From NCBI RefSeq assembly GCF_000285555.1, contig NZ_HE610997.1, positions 196,045-260,044 on the forward strand: 64,000 nucleotides of DNA, in the 5' to 3' direction. Position 1 is the first letter of the stretch; each line of letters begins with the position of its first letter. The translations under genes and the position numbers were made by a program. Positions 53,978 to 62,814 of this stretch are shown here, one piece after another. Under the pieces are notes generated by a model. It did not search any database, had not been told where the DNA came from, and was given only the letters and a program-made list of their open reading frames with translations. The DNA comes from Kurthia massiliensis. GTDB taxonomy: Bacteria > Bacillota > Bacilli > Bacillales_A > Planococcaceae.

Positions 53978-54508
53978 ATGGAAAAAACACATTTTGAAGT
54001 TGCAACATTCGCCGGTGGATGCTTTTGGTGCATGGTAAAACCTTTTGTCGAGTGGGATGGCATTGAATCTGTCATCTCAGGTTATATGGGTGGCACACGT
54101 GAAACTGCTCATTACGAACAAGTCAAAACTGGCATAACTGGTCATAAGGAAGTTGTTCAAATCACATATGATCCAACGAAATTTTCATATGAACAGCTAC
54201 TAGAATTGTACTGGCAACAAGTAGACCCAACAGATGATGAAGGGCAGTTCCAAGACCGTGGTGACAATTACCGTGCAGTCATTTTCTATCATAATGATAC
54301 ACAAAAACAGCTTGCTGAAGCATCTAAACAAGCGTTAATCGATTCTGGGCGTTTCGCACGCGTCGTTACACCGATTGAACGCGCAACAGACTTTTTTGCA
54401 GCTGAAGATTATCATCAAGATTTTTATAAGAAAAGTCCACAAGCATATCACGAAGATCGCGCCAAATCTGGCCGCGATGAATTTCTAGATCAACATTGGG
54501 AAAAATAA
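53978..54508 (+). CDS. msrA: Peptide methionine-S-sulfoxide reductase MsrA
   Basis: Repairs the S-epimer of methionine sulfoxide in proteins. The 176-residue enzyme has the catalytic [13 protein letters not shown] (Cys15 and Cys18), SGYMGG and the [12 protein letters not shown] segment. No MsrB follows, unlike many Firmicutes. AAGGAGG lies before ATG 53978. Confidence 0.95.
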   Translation: MEKTHFEVATFAGGCFWCMVKPFVEWDGIESVISGYMGGTRETAHYEQVKTGITGHKEVVQITYDPTKFSYEQLLELYWQQVDPTDDEGQFQDRGDNYRAVIFYHNDTQKQLAEASKQALIDSGRFARVVTPIERATDFFAAEDYHQDFYKKSPQAYHEDRAKSGRDEFLDQHWEK

Positions 54509-54607
54509 TTCACGAACTAAGACGGTTTTCTATGTATCAAAGTTTCTCTTTTCAATACCCTTCGTATTTTTTTCTAAAACCAACCTTACAAAGTGGAGAT
54601 GGAACAT

Positions 54608-55513
54608 ATGGCTTTATTATTAATTATTTTGCCGGTTTTAATCGTCTTTGCGACCGGCTATATTGGTCAAAAAAAATTATCGCTCGATATCAAAACGATT
54701 TCGACGATGTCACTTTATTTGATGTCGCCGCCACTCGCTTTTCGTACATTTTATCAAACGCCAATCACACATGATTATTTTTACATTTTTGGCTTTGCTA
54801 TTTTATTATGTGTAGGTCTTTTTATCATTACGTTTATAGTGACGAAAGCATTGCGTGCAAGCCGTTCTGAATCTTCAGCGATGATGTTAGGTGCGGTATT
54901 TATGAATAGCGGTAACTACGGAGCCCCTGTAGCATTATTCGCATTTGGCAATGAAGGATTCCATATTGCCGTTATTATTATGGTTATCCATTCATTATTT
55001 ATGAATTCACTCGGTATTTTCTTTGCATCTGTCGGCTCTAAGGAAAATGCTTCTGTCAAAGAGGCATTACGTGCCGTGTTAAGAATGCCCGTCTTATACG
55101 GGGCAGTGCTTGGCGTTGTATTACAACTGACGCACGTTCCGATTCATCCGGCGATTATGGATGGCGTAAGCTTAATTGCGGACGCGTCTATTCCCGTCGT
55201 GATGCTCGTATTAGGGATGCAATTAGCGGCTATGTCTCGCAAGCGTGTCAATTACGCAATGATGAGTGTCACAAGCGTGATTCGAATGATTGTATCACCA
55301 TTATTAGCGGCGCTCATTTTATATTTCATGCCGCTCGATCCATTGATCAAGTCGGTCTTAATTTTACAAGCAGCGATGCCTGCCGCCGCTAATACAACGA
55401 TGCTCGCATTGCAATTTAATACCGAACCAGACCTCGTATCATTTACGACATTTATTACGACCGTCATTAGTATTATTAGTATTCCGATTGTCTTATTTTT
55501 CCTCGGTGTATAG
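54608..55513 (+). CDS. AEC family permease (auxin efflux carrier type)
   Basis: A 301-residue protein of about ten helices with the AEC pattern: MSLYLMSPPLAFRTF in the first half, FMNSGNYGAPVALFAFG in the middle and AAMPAAANTTMLALQF near the end, each a crossover segment. Such permeases export or exchange organic or amino acids. ATG 54608 is nine bases from GGAG; GTG 54593 is upstream. Next to the EamA gene but with a hairpin and a CodY-like box between. Confidence 0.88.
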   Translation: MALLLIILPVLIVFATGYIGQKKLSLDIKTISTMSLYLMSPPLAFRTFYQTPITHDYFYIFGFAILLCVGLFIITFIVTKALRASRSESSAMMLGAVFMNSGNYGAPVALFAFGNEGFHIAVIIMVIHSLFMNSLGIFFASVGSKENASVKEALRAVLRMPVLYGAVLGVVLQLTHVPIHPAIMDGVSLIADASIPVVMLVLGMQLAAMSRKRVNYAMMSVTSVIRMIVSPLLAALILYFMPLDPLIKSVLILQAAMPAAANTTMLALQFNTEPDLVSFTTFITTVISIISIPIVLFFLGV

Positions 55514-55547
55514 CAGCATTTGCTGTTATATGCCTTTTTTGTAGTTT

Positions 55548-55562
55548 AATTTTCAGAATATT
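55548..55562. promoter_or_regulatory. CodY-like box before the DMT transporter
   Basis: AATTTTCAGAATATT matches the CodY consensus at 14 of 15 positions, 42 bases before the EamA start codon. CodY responds to branched-chain amino acids and GTP. Confidence 0.55.
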
Positions 55563-55603
55563 ACGTATAATTTAAGCAATTATTTACGAAATGAGGTTTT
55601 TTG

Positions 55604-56530
55604 ATGAATGCGATACCCCCATATATTTTATTGTTACTTGCGACAGTGCTTTGGGGTGGTAACTTTGTCATCGGCAAAGCGGTCGCCGATCACGTTCCCC
55701 CGTTTACACTCGCCTTTTTGCGTTGGTGTGTTGCACTCGTCGTCTTTTTGCCAATTGTTTGGACGTCTTTAAAACGCGATATGAAACAAATTATGAAACA
55801 TTATAAAATTGTCATCGTGTTAGGCATTACCGGTGTCGCTGCGTTTAACACACTCGTTTACATCGGCGTCCATTATACGACATCTATTAACGCTTCATTG
55901 ATGAATATGTTGACGCCTGTATTTATTTACTTATTGAGTTTTATCTTTTTAAAAGAACGTCTAACGCGTTTTCAATTAATCGGTACAGCTATTTCATTTA
56001 TCGGCGTCATGCTCATTATTTCTCACGGTTCCCTTCAATCGCTTCGCCATTTTGCATTCAATAAAGGAGACTTAATTGTTATCGTCGCTGTCGTTTTATG
56101 GAGTATTTATTCATTACTCGTAAAACAGTATGCGAAAGTACTGCCAGGACAATCTACATTTTTCGCTTCTATCGTCGTCGGAACGATTATTTTATTGCCT
56201 TTCTTCCTATTTGAACAACAAACGATGACGACACCAATTGAATGGGATGGGCTCGCATTGTTTGCGGTCGGTTACACAGGCATCTTCGCATCGATTATCG
56301 CCTTCTTATCATGGAATACAGGCGTTGTACGTTACGGAGCAAATCGCGCAGGCATTTATTTAAACTTTATCCCTGTATTCGCGTCTATTTTCGCCGTTAT
56401 ATTTTTACATGAAACGCTTTTTTGGTCACAACTGCTAGGCGGCGCGTTTGTTATCTTTGGCGTCTATACGACGAGTATGAAACGAATGAAAAGAACACAT
56501 TCGCCGGCTTCTCCAAACATTCGGTCTTAG
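55604..56530 (+). CDS. DMT superfamily transporter, EamA domain
   Basis: A 308-residue, ten-helix exporter made of two EamA repeats: ATVLWGGNFVIGKAVADHVP with LAFLRWCVALVVFLP in repeat 1, and VVLWSIYSLLVKQYA in repeat 2. Both halves are complete. Metabolites, often amino acids, are typical substrates. GAGG lies seven bases before ATG 55604 and TTG 55601 is adjacent in frame. The CodY-like box upstream fits an amino-acid exporter. Confidence 0.9.
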   Translation: MNAIPPYILLLLATVLWGGNFVIGKAVADHVPPFTLAFLRWCVALVVFLPIVWTSLKRDMKQIMKHYKIVIVLGITGVAAFNTLVYIGVHYTTSINASLMNMLTPVFIYLLSFIFLKERLTRFQLIGTAISFIGVMLIISHGSLQSLRHFAFNKGDLIVIVAVVLWSIYSLLVKQYAKVLPGQSTFFASIVVGTIILLPFFLFEQQTMTTPIEWDGLALFAVGYTGIFASIIAFLSWNTGVVRYGANRAGIYLNFIPVFASIFAVIFLHETLFWSQLLGGAFVIFGVYTTSMKRMKRTHSPASPNIRS

Positions 56531-56541
56531 CGGATGTTTTT
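56515..56541 (+). terminator. Intrinsic terminator of the EamA gene
   Basis: AACATTCG / CGGATGTT stem (one wobble) around a seven-base loop, followed by TTTTTT; it overlaps the last codons. Confidence 0.7.
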
Positions 56542-56594
56542 TAGGTACTATGGCTTTTTTGCGACGATTTTCCTCAACATAATGACCGACAACA

Positions 56595-56609
56595 ACGACA
56601 TATTGTCGT
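56595..56609. promoter_or_regulatory. Candidate operator ACGACA-N3-TGTCGT
   Basis: A perfect 6-3-6 inverted repeat, with further CGACAA and TTGTCG copies at about 56587 and 56615, lies about 100 bases before the SH3-like exported protein. It resembles none of the operators I know well. Confidence 0.35.
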
Positions 56610-56711
56610 GCTATTTGTCGCGTTCGTTCAAGAAGACGTTTATGGACGTACAAATAAGGTTATGGATAACTATCTTTACTTACAACAATGACCTACGAGG
56701 AGGCGTTTATG

Positions 56712-57470
56712 ATGAAAAACATGACAAAAACATTCGGTGCAGTAGCGTTAACATTAGGTTTATTGGGATCCGCTACGACAGCGAGTGCAACAACTTACGA
56801 CACAGCATCTCTTAAAGAATTCCGTACAGTACATACGAAAGCTGACGTGTATTCAAAGCCATCGGAAACAGCCAAAACATTAGGTTCATTTACACCAAAT
56901 GAAGCAGTGATTATCGAACGTCCGGTCAACAAAACGTTTACAAAAATCCGCTTCGGTTTTGACACAGGTTATGTGAAGACGAATACCTTAAAAAAAGCAA
57001 AAGCTAATAAAGGAACAACGTATGCAAAAAACATTGCGAAAACATATACGTATGTATTACCACAAAATAAAGGATCTGATTACGCAACGCGTTATACGAC
57101 AGCGTTTAAGCGTACGATGAACTACAACGATTCATCGGTAAACTTCTGGTTTTCTAACTCACAACCAGATGCACAAGGCGTGACAGAATATGATACGTCA
57201 AAAGGATTGTATGTCGGAAATGTAGATAGCGGAAAATTAGAATTAGCGCTACGCTATCCAGTTAAAAAACATGCAACATTTAAAAGCTTATACGGTCAAA
57301 AAGCAAAAATCATTGCGACGAATCAAACGTTAAAGCTTCATAAACATACGTATCGTCACGTTGTCGTCGTTCAAAATGGCAATGCGACTTACTATTATGC
57401 GCCACAAGTTGGCCTTATTAAACAAACATTTAACGGTCAAACGTATACAACATTATCATCTATTCAATAA
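56712..57470 (+). CDS. Exported SH3-like domain protein
   Basis: A 252-residue secreted protein: signal peptide KNMTKTFGAVALTLGLLG ending ATTASA, then a bacterial SH3-type domain (HTKADVYSKPSETAKTLGSF, then VIIERPVNKTFTKIRF) and a C-terminal half of about 130 residues with strands and many tyrosines. SH3 domains of this kind often target peptidoglycan; no enzyme motif is seen. ATG 56712 is eight bases from GAGGAGG; ATG 56709 is also in frame. Own terminator. Confidence 0.72.
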   Translation: MKNMTKTFGAVALTLGLLGSATTASATTYDTASLKEFRTVHTKADVYSKPSETAKTLGSFTPNEAVIIERPVNKTFTKIRFGFDTGYVKTNTLKKAKANKGTTYAKNIAKTYTYVLPQNKGSDYATRYTTAFKRTMNYNDSSVNFWFSNSQPDAQGVTEYDTSKGLYVGNVDSGKLELALRYPVKKHATFKSLYGQKAKIIATNQTLKLHKHTYRHVVVVQNGNATYYYAPQVGLIKQTFNGQTYTTLSSIQ

Positions 57471-57476
57471 AGAAGA

Positions 57477-57506
57477 TAAGACTCGCTTTAAGCGGGTCTT
57501 TTTTGT
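57477..57506 (+). terminator. Intrinsic terminator of the SH3-like gene
   Basis: AGACTCGCTT / AAGCGGGTCT stem with T run. Confidence 0.85.
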
Positions 57507-57534
57507 GTAGACAGCCGCCGTCGTACACGCTTTA

Positions 57535-57543
57535 TGATATAAT
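57535..57543 (+). promoter_or_regulatory. Extended -10 promoter of the DHH gene
   Basis: TGATATAAT, an extended -10 with perfect TATAAT, ending at 57543. No clear -35. Transcription would start about 57550, 25 bases before the TTG start. Confidence 0.55.
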
Positions 57544-57575
57544 TGGCTTTATGTTTGAAGAAAGGCGTGAACACG

Positions 57576-58625
57576 TTGAAATTAAAAAATTTACCGAAAA
57601 AATTGACACAATATAACAATATTCATTTAATCTCTCATACAGACTTAGATGGTGTCGGTCCATCAATCGTGCTGCAAGCGTATGGCATTCGTCATGAAGC
57701 AGATTTTGTTGAAACGCGTAAAGTAGACGAAGCTGTCCTTGCCCGTTTAGCAGAATTACAAGACAATGAATTATTAATTATTACCGATTTAAGTGTCAGT
57801 GAAGCTGTCGCAGAAGAAATTACGAAAGTGAACAAAGAACCAAATGGTCGTTTCGTCGTTCTTATCGATCACCATGCTTCTGCCCTATTTTTAAATGACT
57901 ACGCATGGGCTTCTGAAATTCCACATTTAGATGATATTAAAATGTCTGCAACGACATTAATCTTTAAATATTTAGATGAGGCTGGCTATGTCGTTAATCC
58001 GCAAAGCACAGAAGAAGATGCAGAAGTCATCGAATATAGCCCACAACAAATCGCTGTATTTTTCGATCGTTTAGCGCGCTTCGTTGAAAACGTTCGTCTA
58101 TACGATACGTGGGATTGGCATGCACTTAAAATTCAAGAAGCAGCTGATTTAAATACAATTTTCTATGCACGCCGTCGTCACGAATTTATTAAAGATCGTT
58201 TCCATTACATCTTAACAGGTAAATTATTTACAGACGCAGACGAAACGTACTTAAACTTCTCAAAAGATGAATTACGTAAAGTGTTAAAGAAAAAAGAAAA
58301 ACAAATGGTCATCGTTAAAGACTATTTATTAAAAGGTCACGATACGCCACTAAATATCGGTGTCATTGAAACAGACTCTTTCGTTAGCGAACTTGGTAAC
58401 CACCTTGCAGAAAAATTTGAAGGCGATATTGATTGTGTCTTTATCGTTAGTCTTGTAAAAAATCGCGTATCTCTTCGTTCAATCGGTAAAGCAGTAAACT
58501 TATCAGAAATCGCGAAACATTATAATGGCGGTGGACATCCAAATGCTTCTGGTTGTGACTTATCAGAACTAGGAATGCCATTTATCGAAGCGATTCAACA
58601 AGCACCAAAAGCTATTAAAAAATAG
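57576..58625 (+). CDS. DHH family phosphoesterase (NrnB-like)
   Basis: Metal-dependent phosphoesterase of the DHH-DHHA1 type, related to oligoribonuclease NrnB. Motifs: SHTDLDGVGPSI, IITDLSVSE, LIDHHAS and the DHHA1 glycine loop NGGGHPNASGC. Length 349. The start is TTG 57576, ten bases from AAAGGC; the in-frame GTG at 57567 abuts the site. Short RNA or cyclic-dinucleotide product degradation are the likely roles. Own promoter and terminator. Confidence 0.85.
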   Translation: MKLKNLPKKLTQYNNIHLISHTDLDGVGPSIVLQAYGIRHEADFVETRKVDEAVLARLAELQDNELLIITDLSVSEAVAEEITKVNKEPNGRFVVLIDHHASALFLNDYAWASEIPHLDDIKMSATTLIFKYLDEAGYVVNPQSTEEDAEVIEYSPQQIAVFFDRLARFVENVRLYDTWDWHALKIQEAADLNTIFYARRRHEFIKDRFHYILTGKLFTDADETYLNFSKDELRKVLKKKEKQMVIVKDYLLKGHDTPLNIGVIETDSFVSELGNHLAEKFEGDIDCVFIVSLVKNRVSLRSIGKAVNLSEIAKHYNGGGHPNASGCDLSELGMPFIEAIQQAPKAIKK

Positions 58626-58690
58626 TAATCGCCTTTTTATCGTGAATTTGAATTTTTTCTTTCACATTTTAGACAAATTTTATTTTTTAA

Positions 58691-58718
58691 AGAAAACCGC
58701 GCTATGACGCGGTTTTCT
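58691..58718 (+). terminator. Intrinsic terminator of the DHH gene
   Basis: AGAAAACCGCG / CGCGGTTTTCT stem with a six-base loop and T-poor tail; bidirectional in form. Confidence 0.7.
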
Positions 58719-58735
58719 TGCATTTTTGAGCAAAA

Positions 58736-58749
58736 TGTAACCGTTTACT
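58736..58749 (+). promoter_or_regulatory. cre-like site (CcpA) before the CoA-transferase
   Basis: TGTAACCGTTTACT fits the cre consensus TGWNANCGNTNWCA at every position but the last. It overlaps a possible -35 (TTTACT, 58744-58749), with a TATATA at 58769-58774, so binding would repress. Catabolite control of acetate metabolism is well established for CcpA. Confidence 0.6.
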
Positions 58750-58773
58750 TTTATCAGAAAATAAAAAATATAT

Positions 58774-58796
58774 AGGAAAGGGCTAGCTTAATGTGA
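58774..58796 (+). other. Ribosome binding site with start-stop (ATG-TGA)
   Basis: AGGAAAGGG (58774-58782) is followed eight bases later by ATG-TGA (58791-58796), a complete minimal open frame. It lies 183 bases before the real start codon. The 353-base gap from 58626 to 58978 otherwise holds a terminator, the cre-like site and no further gene. Confidence 0.4.
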
Positions 58797-58978
58797 CGAT
58801 TTTGTGTAAAAATGTACGTATGTAATTGAAATTAGCATTTAATTACACTAAAGCTGAATTCAATCGGGTGAATTAGCAATTTAAGTCATCCAAGTGGTTT
58901 ACTGTTTATACATACATAAATGGTCCACAGTATTTCTAATGACAAAGTCATTAAATTTTCTTTTTAGGGGGAGTTATT

Positions 58979-60496
58979 GTGGAAGAAAAAATCTCAAAAC
59001 GCTTAGGCCTACCTGGTCTAGAAGAAAAAGTTGTATCTGCTGAAGCGGCTGCTGCATTAATCGAAGACGGTTCTGTAGTAGGTATGTCAGGTTTCACTCG
59101 TGCTGGTGACGCGAAAGTCGTACCAATGGCATTAGTTGAACGTGCAAAAAATGAAAAATTCAAAATTGATGTATACACTGGTGCATCATTAGGTCCAGAA
59201 GTTGATAACCACTTAGCAGCTGCAGGTGTTATTAACAAACGTGGTCCTTTCCAAGGCGACCGTGTAATGCGTAACTTAATCAACACTGGTGAAATCACTT
59301 ACGTTGACGCTCACCTTTCTCACAATGCTGAGTTAGTACGTCAAGGCGTAATTGGTCCAATCAAACACGCAATCATCGAAGCAGTTGCAATTACAGAAGA
59401 TGGATACTTAATCCCAACAACTTCTGTAGGTAACTCACCAATTTTTGCTGAATACGCTGAAAACATTATCGTTGAGTTAAACATCGCTCACCCAGAAACA
59501 ATGATCGGTATTCACGATATTTATATTCCTGGTGAACAAGGTCAACGTGAACCATTCCCAATCACAAACGCTGACCAACGTATTGGTACAAAAGGTATCA
59601 AAATCGACCCTGCAAAAATCCAAGCGATCGTTATTTCTGAAGAGCCAGATGCGCCTTCATTAATCGTTCCTCCAGATGAAGAAACTCAACGTATGGCTGA
59701 CTTATTACTTGAGTTCTTCCAATCTGAAATCGACGCTGGTCGTTTAACAAACGAATTAATGCCTCTTCAATCAGGCGTTGGTTCTGTAGCAAACGCTGTA
59801 CTTGATGGCTTTGCAAACTCTAACTTCGAAAACTTAGTTGTATCTTCAGAAGTATTACAAGATGCTGTATTCAATTTAATTGACGCTGGTAAAGTACGCT
59901 TTGCTGCAGCAACTTCAATCACTTTAACTGAAGAGTTACAAAAGAAAGTTTACGGCAACTTAGATGCATACGCAGACAAAATTTTATTACGTCCACAAGA
60001 AATTTCTAACCACCCAGAGCTTATCCGTCGTTTGGGCTTAATCTCAATCAACACAGCGCTTGAGTTAGATATTTACGGTAACGTAAACTCTACACACGTA
60101 TCTGGTACGAAAATGATGAACGGTATCGGCGGTTCTGGTGACTTCGCTCGTAACGCTCGTCTTGGTATCTTCGTAACAAAATCATACGCTAAAGGCGGCG
60201 ACATCTCTTCAATCGTGCCAATGGTTTCTCACGTTGACCACACTGAACATGATGTTGATGTTATCGTTACAGAACAAGGTATCGCGGACTTACGTGGTTT
60301 AGCACCAAAAGAACGTGTTCCATTAATCATTGAAAACTGTGCACACCCAGATTTCAAAGATCAATTATGGGATTACTACAACCGTGCAGTAGAAAAATTA
60401 GGTAACGTTCAAACACCTCACCTTTTAGAGGAAGCATTATCTTGGCACGTAAACTTAGCAACTAACAAAACAATGAAAAAAGAAATCACAAAATAA
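58979..60496 (+). CDS. Acetyl-CoA hydrolase/transferase family (succinyl-CoA:acetate CoA-transferase)
   Basis: A 505-residue CoA-transferase of the Cat1/AarC branch, which exchanges CoA between succinate and acetate (or hydrolyses acetyl-CoA). Landmarks: SGFTRAGDAKVVPMALVERA, LSHNAELVRQGVIG, GVGSVANAVLDGF, the SSEVLQDAVFNLIDAGKV region holding the glutamate that forms the CoA thioester, and VVT-x-QGIADLRGL near the end. The start is GTG 58979 behind AGGGGGAG. A cre-like site upstream suggests carbon catabolite repression. Codon use is richer in optimal codons than its neighbours, so it may be highly expressed. Confidence 0.9.
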   Translation: MEEKISKRLGLPGLEEKVVSAEAAAALIEDGSVVGMSGFTRAGDAKVVPMALVERAKNEKFKIDVYTGASLGPEVDNHLAAAGVINKRGPFQGDRVMRNLINTGEITYVDAHLSHNAELVRQGVIGPIKHAIIEAVAITEDGYLIPTTSVGNSPIFAEYAENIIVELNIAHPETMIGIHDIYIPGEQGQREPFPITNADQRIGTKGIKIDPAKIQAIVISEEPDAPSLIVPPDEETQRMADLLLEFFQSEIDAGRLTNELMPLQSGVGSVANAVLDGFANSNFENLVVSSEVLQDAVFNLIDAGKVRFAAATSITLTEELQKKVYGNLDAYADKILLRPQEISNHPELIRRLGLISINTALELDIYGNVNSTHVSGTKMMNGIGGSGDFARNARLGIFVTKSYAKGGDISSIVPMVSHVDHTEHDVDVIVTEQGIADLRGLAPKERVPLIIENCAHPDFKDQLWDYYNRAVEKLGNVQTPHLLEEALSWHVNLATNKTMKKEITK

Positions 60497-60508
60497 TGTG
60501 ATGGACTT

Positions 60509-60541
60509 AGAGGTTATCCATTTTGGATAGCCTCTTTTTTA
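60509..60541 (+). terminator. Intrinsic terminator of the CoA-transferase gene
   Basis: AGAGGTTATCCA / TGGATAGCCTCT stem with TTTTTT. Confidence 0.88.
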
Positions 60542-60635
60542 TATCTCTTGCTGTGTATTTCAAGCGAAACGCTATCCGCAAATGGTTCGGCATGTTATAA
60601 TGAAATCATTGTGAAAAAGGGAGGAACATAACTAC

Positions 60636-62240
60636 ATGATCCAAGTAAGTAATGTAGGTCTTCGCTATGGCGATCGTAAGCTATTTGAAGATGTAAATAT
60701 TAAATTCACACCGGGCAACTGCTACGGTCTAATCGGTGCCAATGGCGCAGGTAAATCAACATTCTTAAAAATTCTTTCTGGTGAAATCGAAGCCCAAGAA
60801 GGCCACGTTAGTATGAATCCAGGTGAACGTCTTGCTGTTTTAAAACAAAATCACTTCGAATACGAAGAATTCACAGTTTTAGAAACAGTGATGATGGGTC
60901 ACAAACGATTATATGACGTTATGCAAGAGAAAAATGCAATCTACATGAAAGATCCATTCACAGATGAAGATGGTATCCGTGCCGCTGAACTTGAAGGCGA
61001 ATTCGCTGACATGAATGGTTGGGAAGCTGAATCAGATGCTGCAATCCTTCTACAAGGTCTTGGTATCGACGATTCTATGCACTACATGAAAATGGCTGAA
61101 CTAACAGGTTCTGAAAAAGTCAAAGTATTACTTGCTCAAGCTTTATTCGGTAAACCAGACGTACTATTACTAGATGAGCCTACCAACCACTTAGATTTAA
61201 AAGCAATCCAATGGTTAGAAGAATTTTTAATTAACTTCGAAAATACTGTTATCGTCGTATCCCATGACCGTCACTTCTTAAATAAAGTATGTACGCACAT
61301 TGCGGATCTTGACTACTCTAAAATCCAATTATACGTAGGTAACTACGATTTCTGGTATGAATCTAGTCAATTAGCACAAAAAATGTTAAACGACCAAAAC
61401 AAGAAAAAAGAAGAAAAAATTAAAGAGTTACAAGCATTCGTTGCACGTTTCTCTGCGAACGCTTCTAAATCTAAACAAGCAACAAGCCGTAAAAAAATGT
61501 TGGATAAAATCGAACTTGATGACATTCGTCCATCAAGCCGTAAATACCCATTCATTAACTTCACGATGGATCGTGAAATCGGTAATGACGTATTAACAGT
61601 TGAAGGTTTAGGTAAAGAAATCGAAGGTGAAACACAATTTAAAGATTTACGCTTCTCTATGAACCGTGAAGATAAAATCGTGTTACTTGGTAACCCAATT
61701 GCTAAATCTGCTTTCTTAAAAATTATCGCTGGTGAAGATGAAGATTTCGATGGTTCATACAAATGGGGCGTTACAACTTCTCAAAGCTACTTCCCTCTTG
61801 ATAACGAAGAATACTTCCAAGGTTCTGAAAAAACATTAGTAGAATGGTTACGTCAATTCTCTCCAGAAGACGAAACAGAAACATTCTTACGTGGCTTCTT
61901 AGGTCGTATGTTATTCAGCGGTGAAGAAGTGAAGAAAAGCCCTGCAGTACTTTCAGGGGGCGAAAAAGTACGTTGCATGCTTTCACGCATGATGCTTTCT
62001 CACTCAAACGTTTTACTTTTAGATGAACCTACCAACCACCTTGACCTTGAATCAATTCAAGCGTTAAATGAAGGCTTAACAAACTTTAAAGGTGCGATGA
62101 TCTTCACATCTCATGACCATCAGTTCATCCAAACAATCGCAAACCGCGTCATCGAAATCCGTCCTGACGGCTCAATGTTAGATAAACAATTAACTTATGA
62201 TGAGTACTTAGAATGGAAAGAAGCTAACAACTTAGATTAG
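60636..62240 (+). CDS. ABC-F family ATPase (YkpA/YbiT-like)
   Basis: A 534-residue soluble protein with two fused ATPase domains and a linker (residues about 240-320) with a KKKEEKIKELQAFV coiled coil, as in the ABC-F translation factors. NBD1: Walker A GANGAGKST, signature LTGSEKVKVLLAQ, Walker B VLLLDEPTNHLD. NBD2: Walker A degenerate, GNPIAKSAF, signature LSGGEKVRCM, Walker B VLLLDEPTNHLD. The degenerate second P-loop and Ser in the first signature appear to be a trait of the YkpA-like subgroup. Family members bind the ribosomal E site; none of the known antibiotic-protection (ARE) subfamilies is indicated. GGAGG precedes ATG 60636. Confidence 0.92.
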   Translation: MIQVSNVGLRYGDRKLFEDVNIKFTPGNCYGLIGANGAGKSTFLKILSGEIEAQEGHVSMNPGERLAVLKQNHFEYEEFTVLETVMMGHKRLYDVMQEKNAIYMKDPFTDEDGIRAAELEGEFADMNGWEAESDAAILLQGLGIDDSMHYMKMAELTGSEKVKVLLAQALFGKPDVLLLDEPTNHLDLKAIQWLEEFLINFENTVIVVSHDRHFLNKVCTHIADLDYSKIQLYVGNYDFWYESSQLAQKMLNDQNKKKEEKIKELQAFVARFSANASKSKQATSRKKMLDKIELDDIRPSSRKYPFINFTMDREIGNDVLTVEGLGKEIEGETQFKDLRFSMNREDKIVLLGNPIAKSAFLKIIAGEDEDFDGSYKWGVTTSQSYFPLDNEEYFQGSEKTLVEWLRQFSPEDETETFLRGFLGRMLFSGEEVKKSPAVLSGGEKVRCMLSRMMLSHSNVLLLDEPTNHLDLESIQALNEGLTNFKGAMIFTSHDHQFIQTIANRVIEIRPDGSMLDKQLTYDEYLEWKEANNLD

Positions 62241-62248
62241 TCGTATAG

Positions 62249-62286
62249 AAAAAGCGTACTGCCACTGTGGCAATACGCTTTTTTTG
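62249..62286. terminator. Bidirectional intrinsic terminator
   Basis: AAAAAGCGTA / TACGCTTTTTTT stem with inner GCCAC / GTGGC pairing, between convergent genes. Confidence 0.88.
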
Positions 62287-62712
62287 TTATCCACGATAAT
62301 TAAAACTATAAAAACTCCGTGTGCGATGATGTAATTCACATGTACAGTGGTACGGGTAAGTTACTTTTAATATATCTTTTTCATCAACAGGTGCCCCGCC
62401 GTTGATTGCATTTAGCTTACGCGTCATTTCTGCAAATGTACGTTTCACAGAAGCACCACAATGTTTACAATAAATTTCAACTTCATGAACACCTTGCGCT
62501 TCATAAAAAGCTGGATCTAAATAAATATTGGATAATGTACCGTCGCTCGATACTTTTACGAGTGGATGGTTAAAAAAGGACGAGAGCTTATTTGCAGCGC
62601 CTTTCGCTACATCTTTTACTTTCGTTTTTACTTCTAAACGTTTTGTTAATTTTTCATCCGGCAATTTGACGAATGTTACTTTTGAGTCAAAACTCATTTT
62701 GATCTCTGTCAT
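62287..62712 (-). CDS. Hypothetical protein with cysteine pairs
   Basis: A 141-residue protein. The C-terminal half has CKHCG (about residue 83) and CTCELHH, four cysteines that could form a zinc ribbon. The first half is strands and a basic helix (EVKTKVKDVAKGAANKL). GAGGAG lies seven bases before ATG 62712. Monocistronic. No family recognised. Confidence 0.6.
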   Translation of the reverse strand: MTEIKMSFDSKVTFVKLPDEKLTKRLEVKTKVKDVAKGAANKLSSFFNHPLVKVSSDGTLSNIYLDPAFYEAQGVHEVEIYCKHCGASVKRTFAEMTRKLNAINGGAPVDEKDILKVTYPYHCTCELHHRTRSFYSFNYRG

Positions 62713-62776
62713 ACTTCCACTCCTCATCTACATTCATACTCTCATTATATGGAAAATGAAAACACGATACAATGAT

Positions 62777-62809
62777 AAAAAAAAGACTACACCATTGTTG
62801 TAGTCCTTT
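62777..62809 (-). terminator. Intrinsic terminator of the small membrane gene
   Basis: AAGACTACA / TGTAGTCCTT stem with seven-base loop and T run on the minus strand, after the stop at 62815. Confidence 0.82.
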
Positions 62810-62814
62810 CTTCG

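Noticed and set aside
60636..62240. Antibiotic-resistance ABC-F (Vga, Lsa, OptrA type)
   Set aside because: The degenerate second P-loop and LTGSEK signature suggest the YkpA-like housekeeping subgroup; the linker shows no obvious ARE extension.
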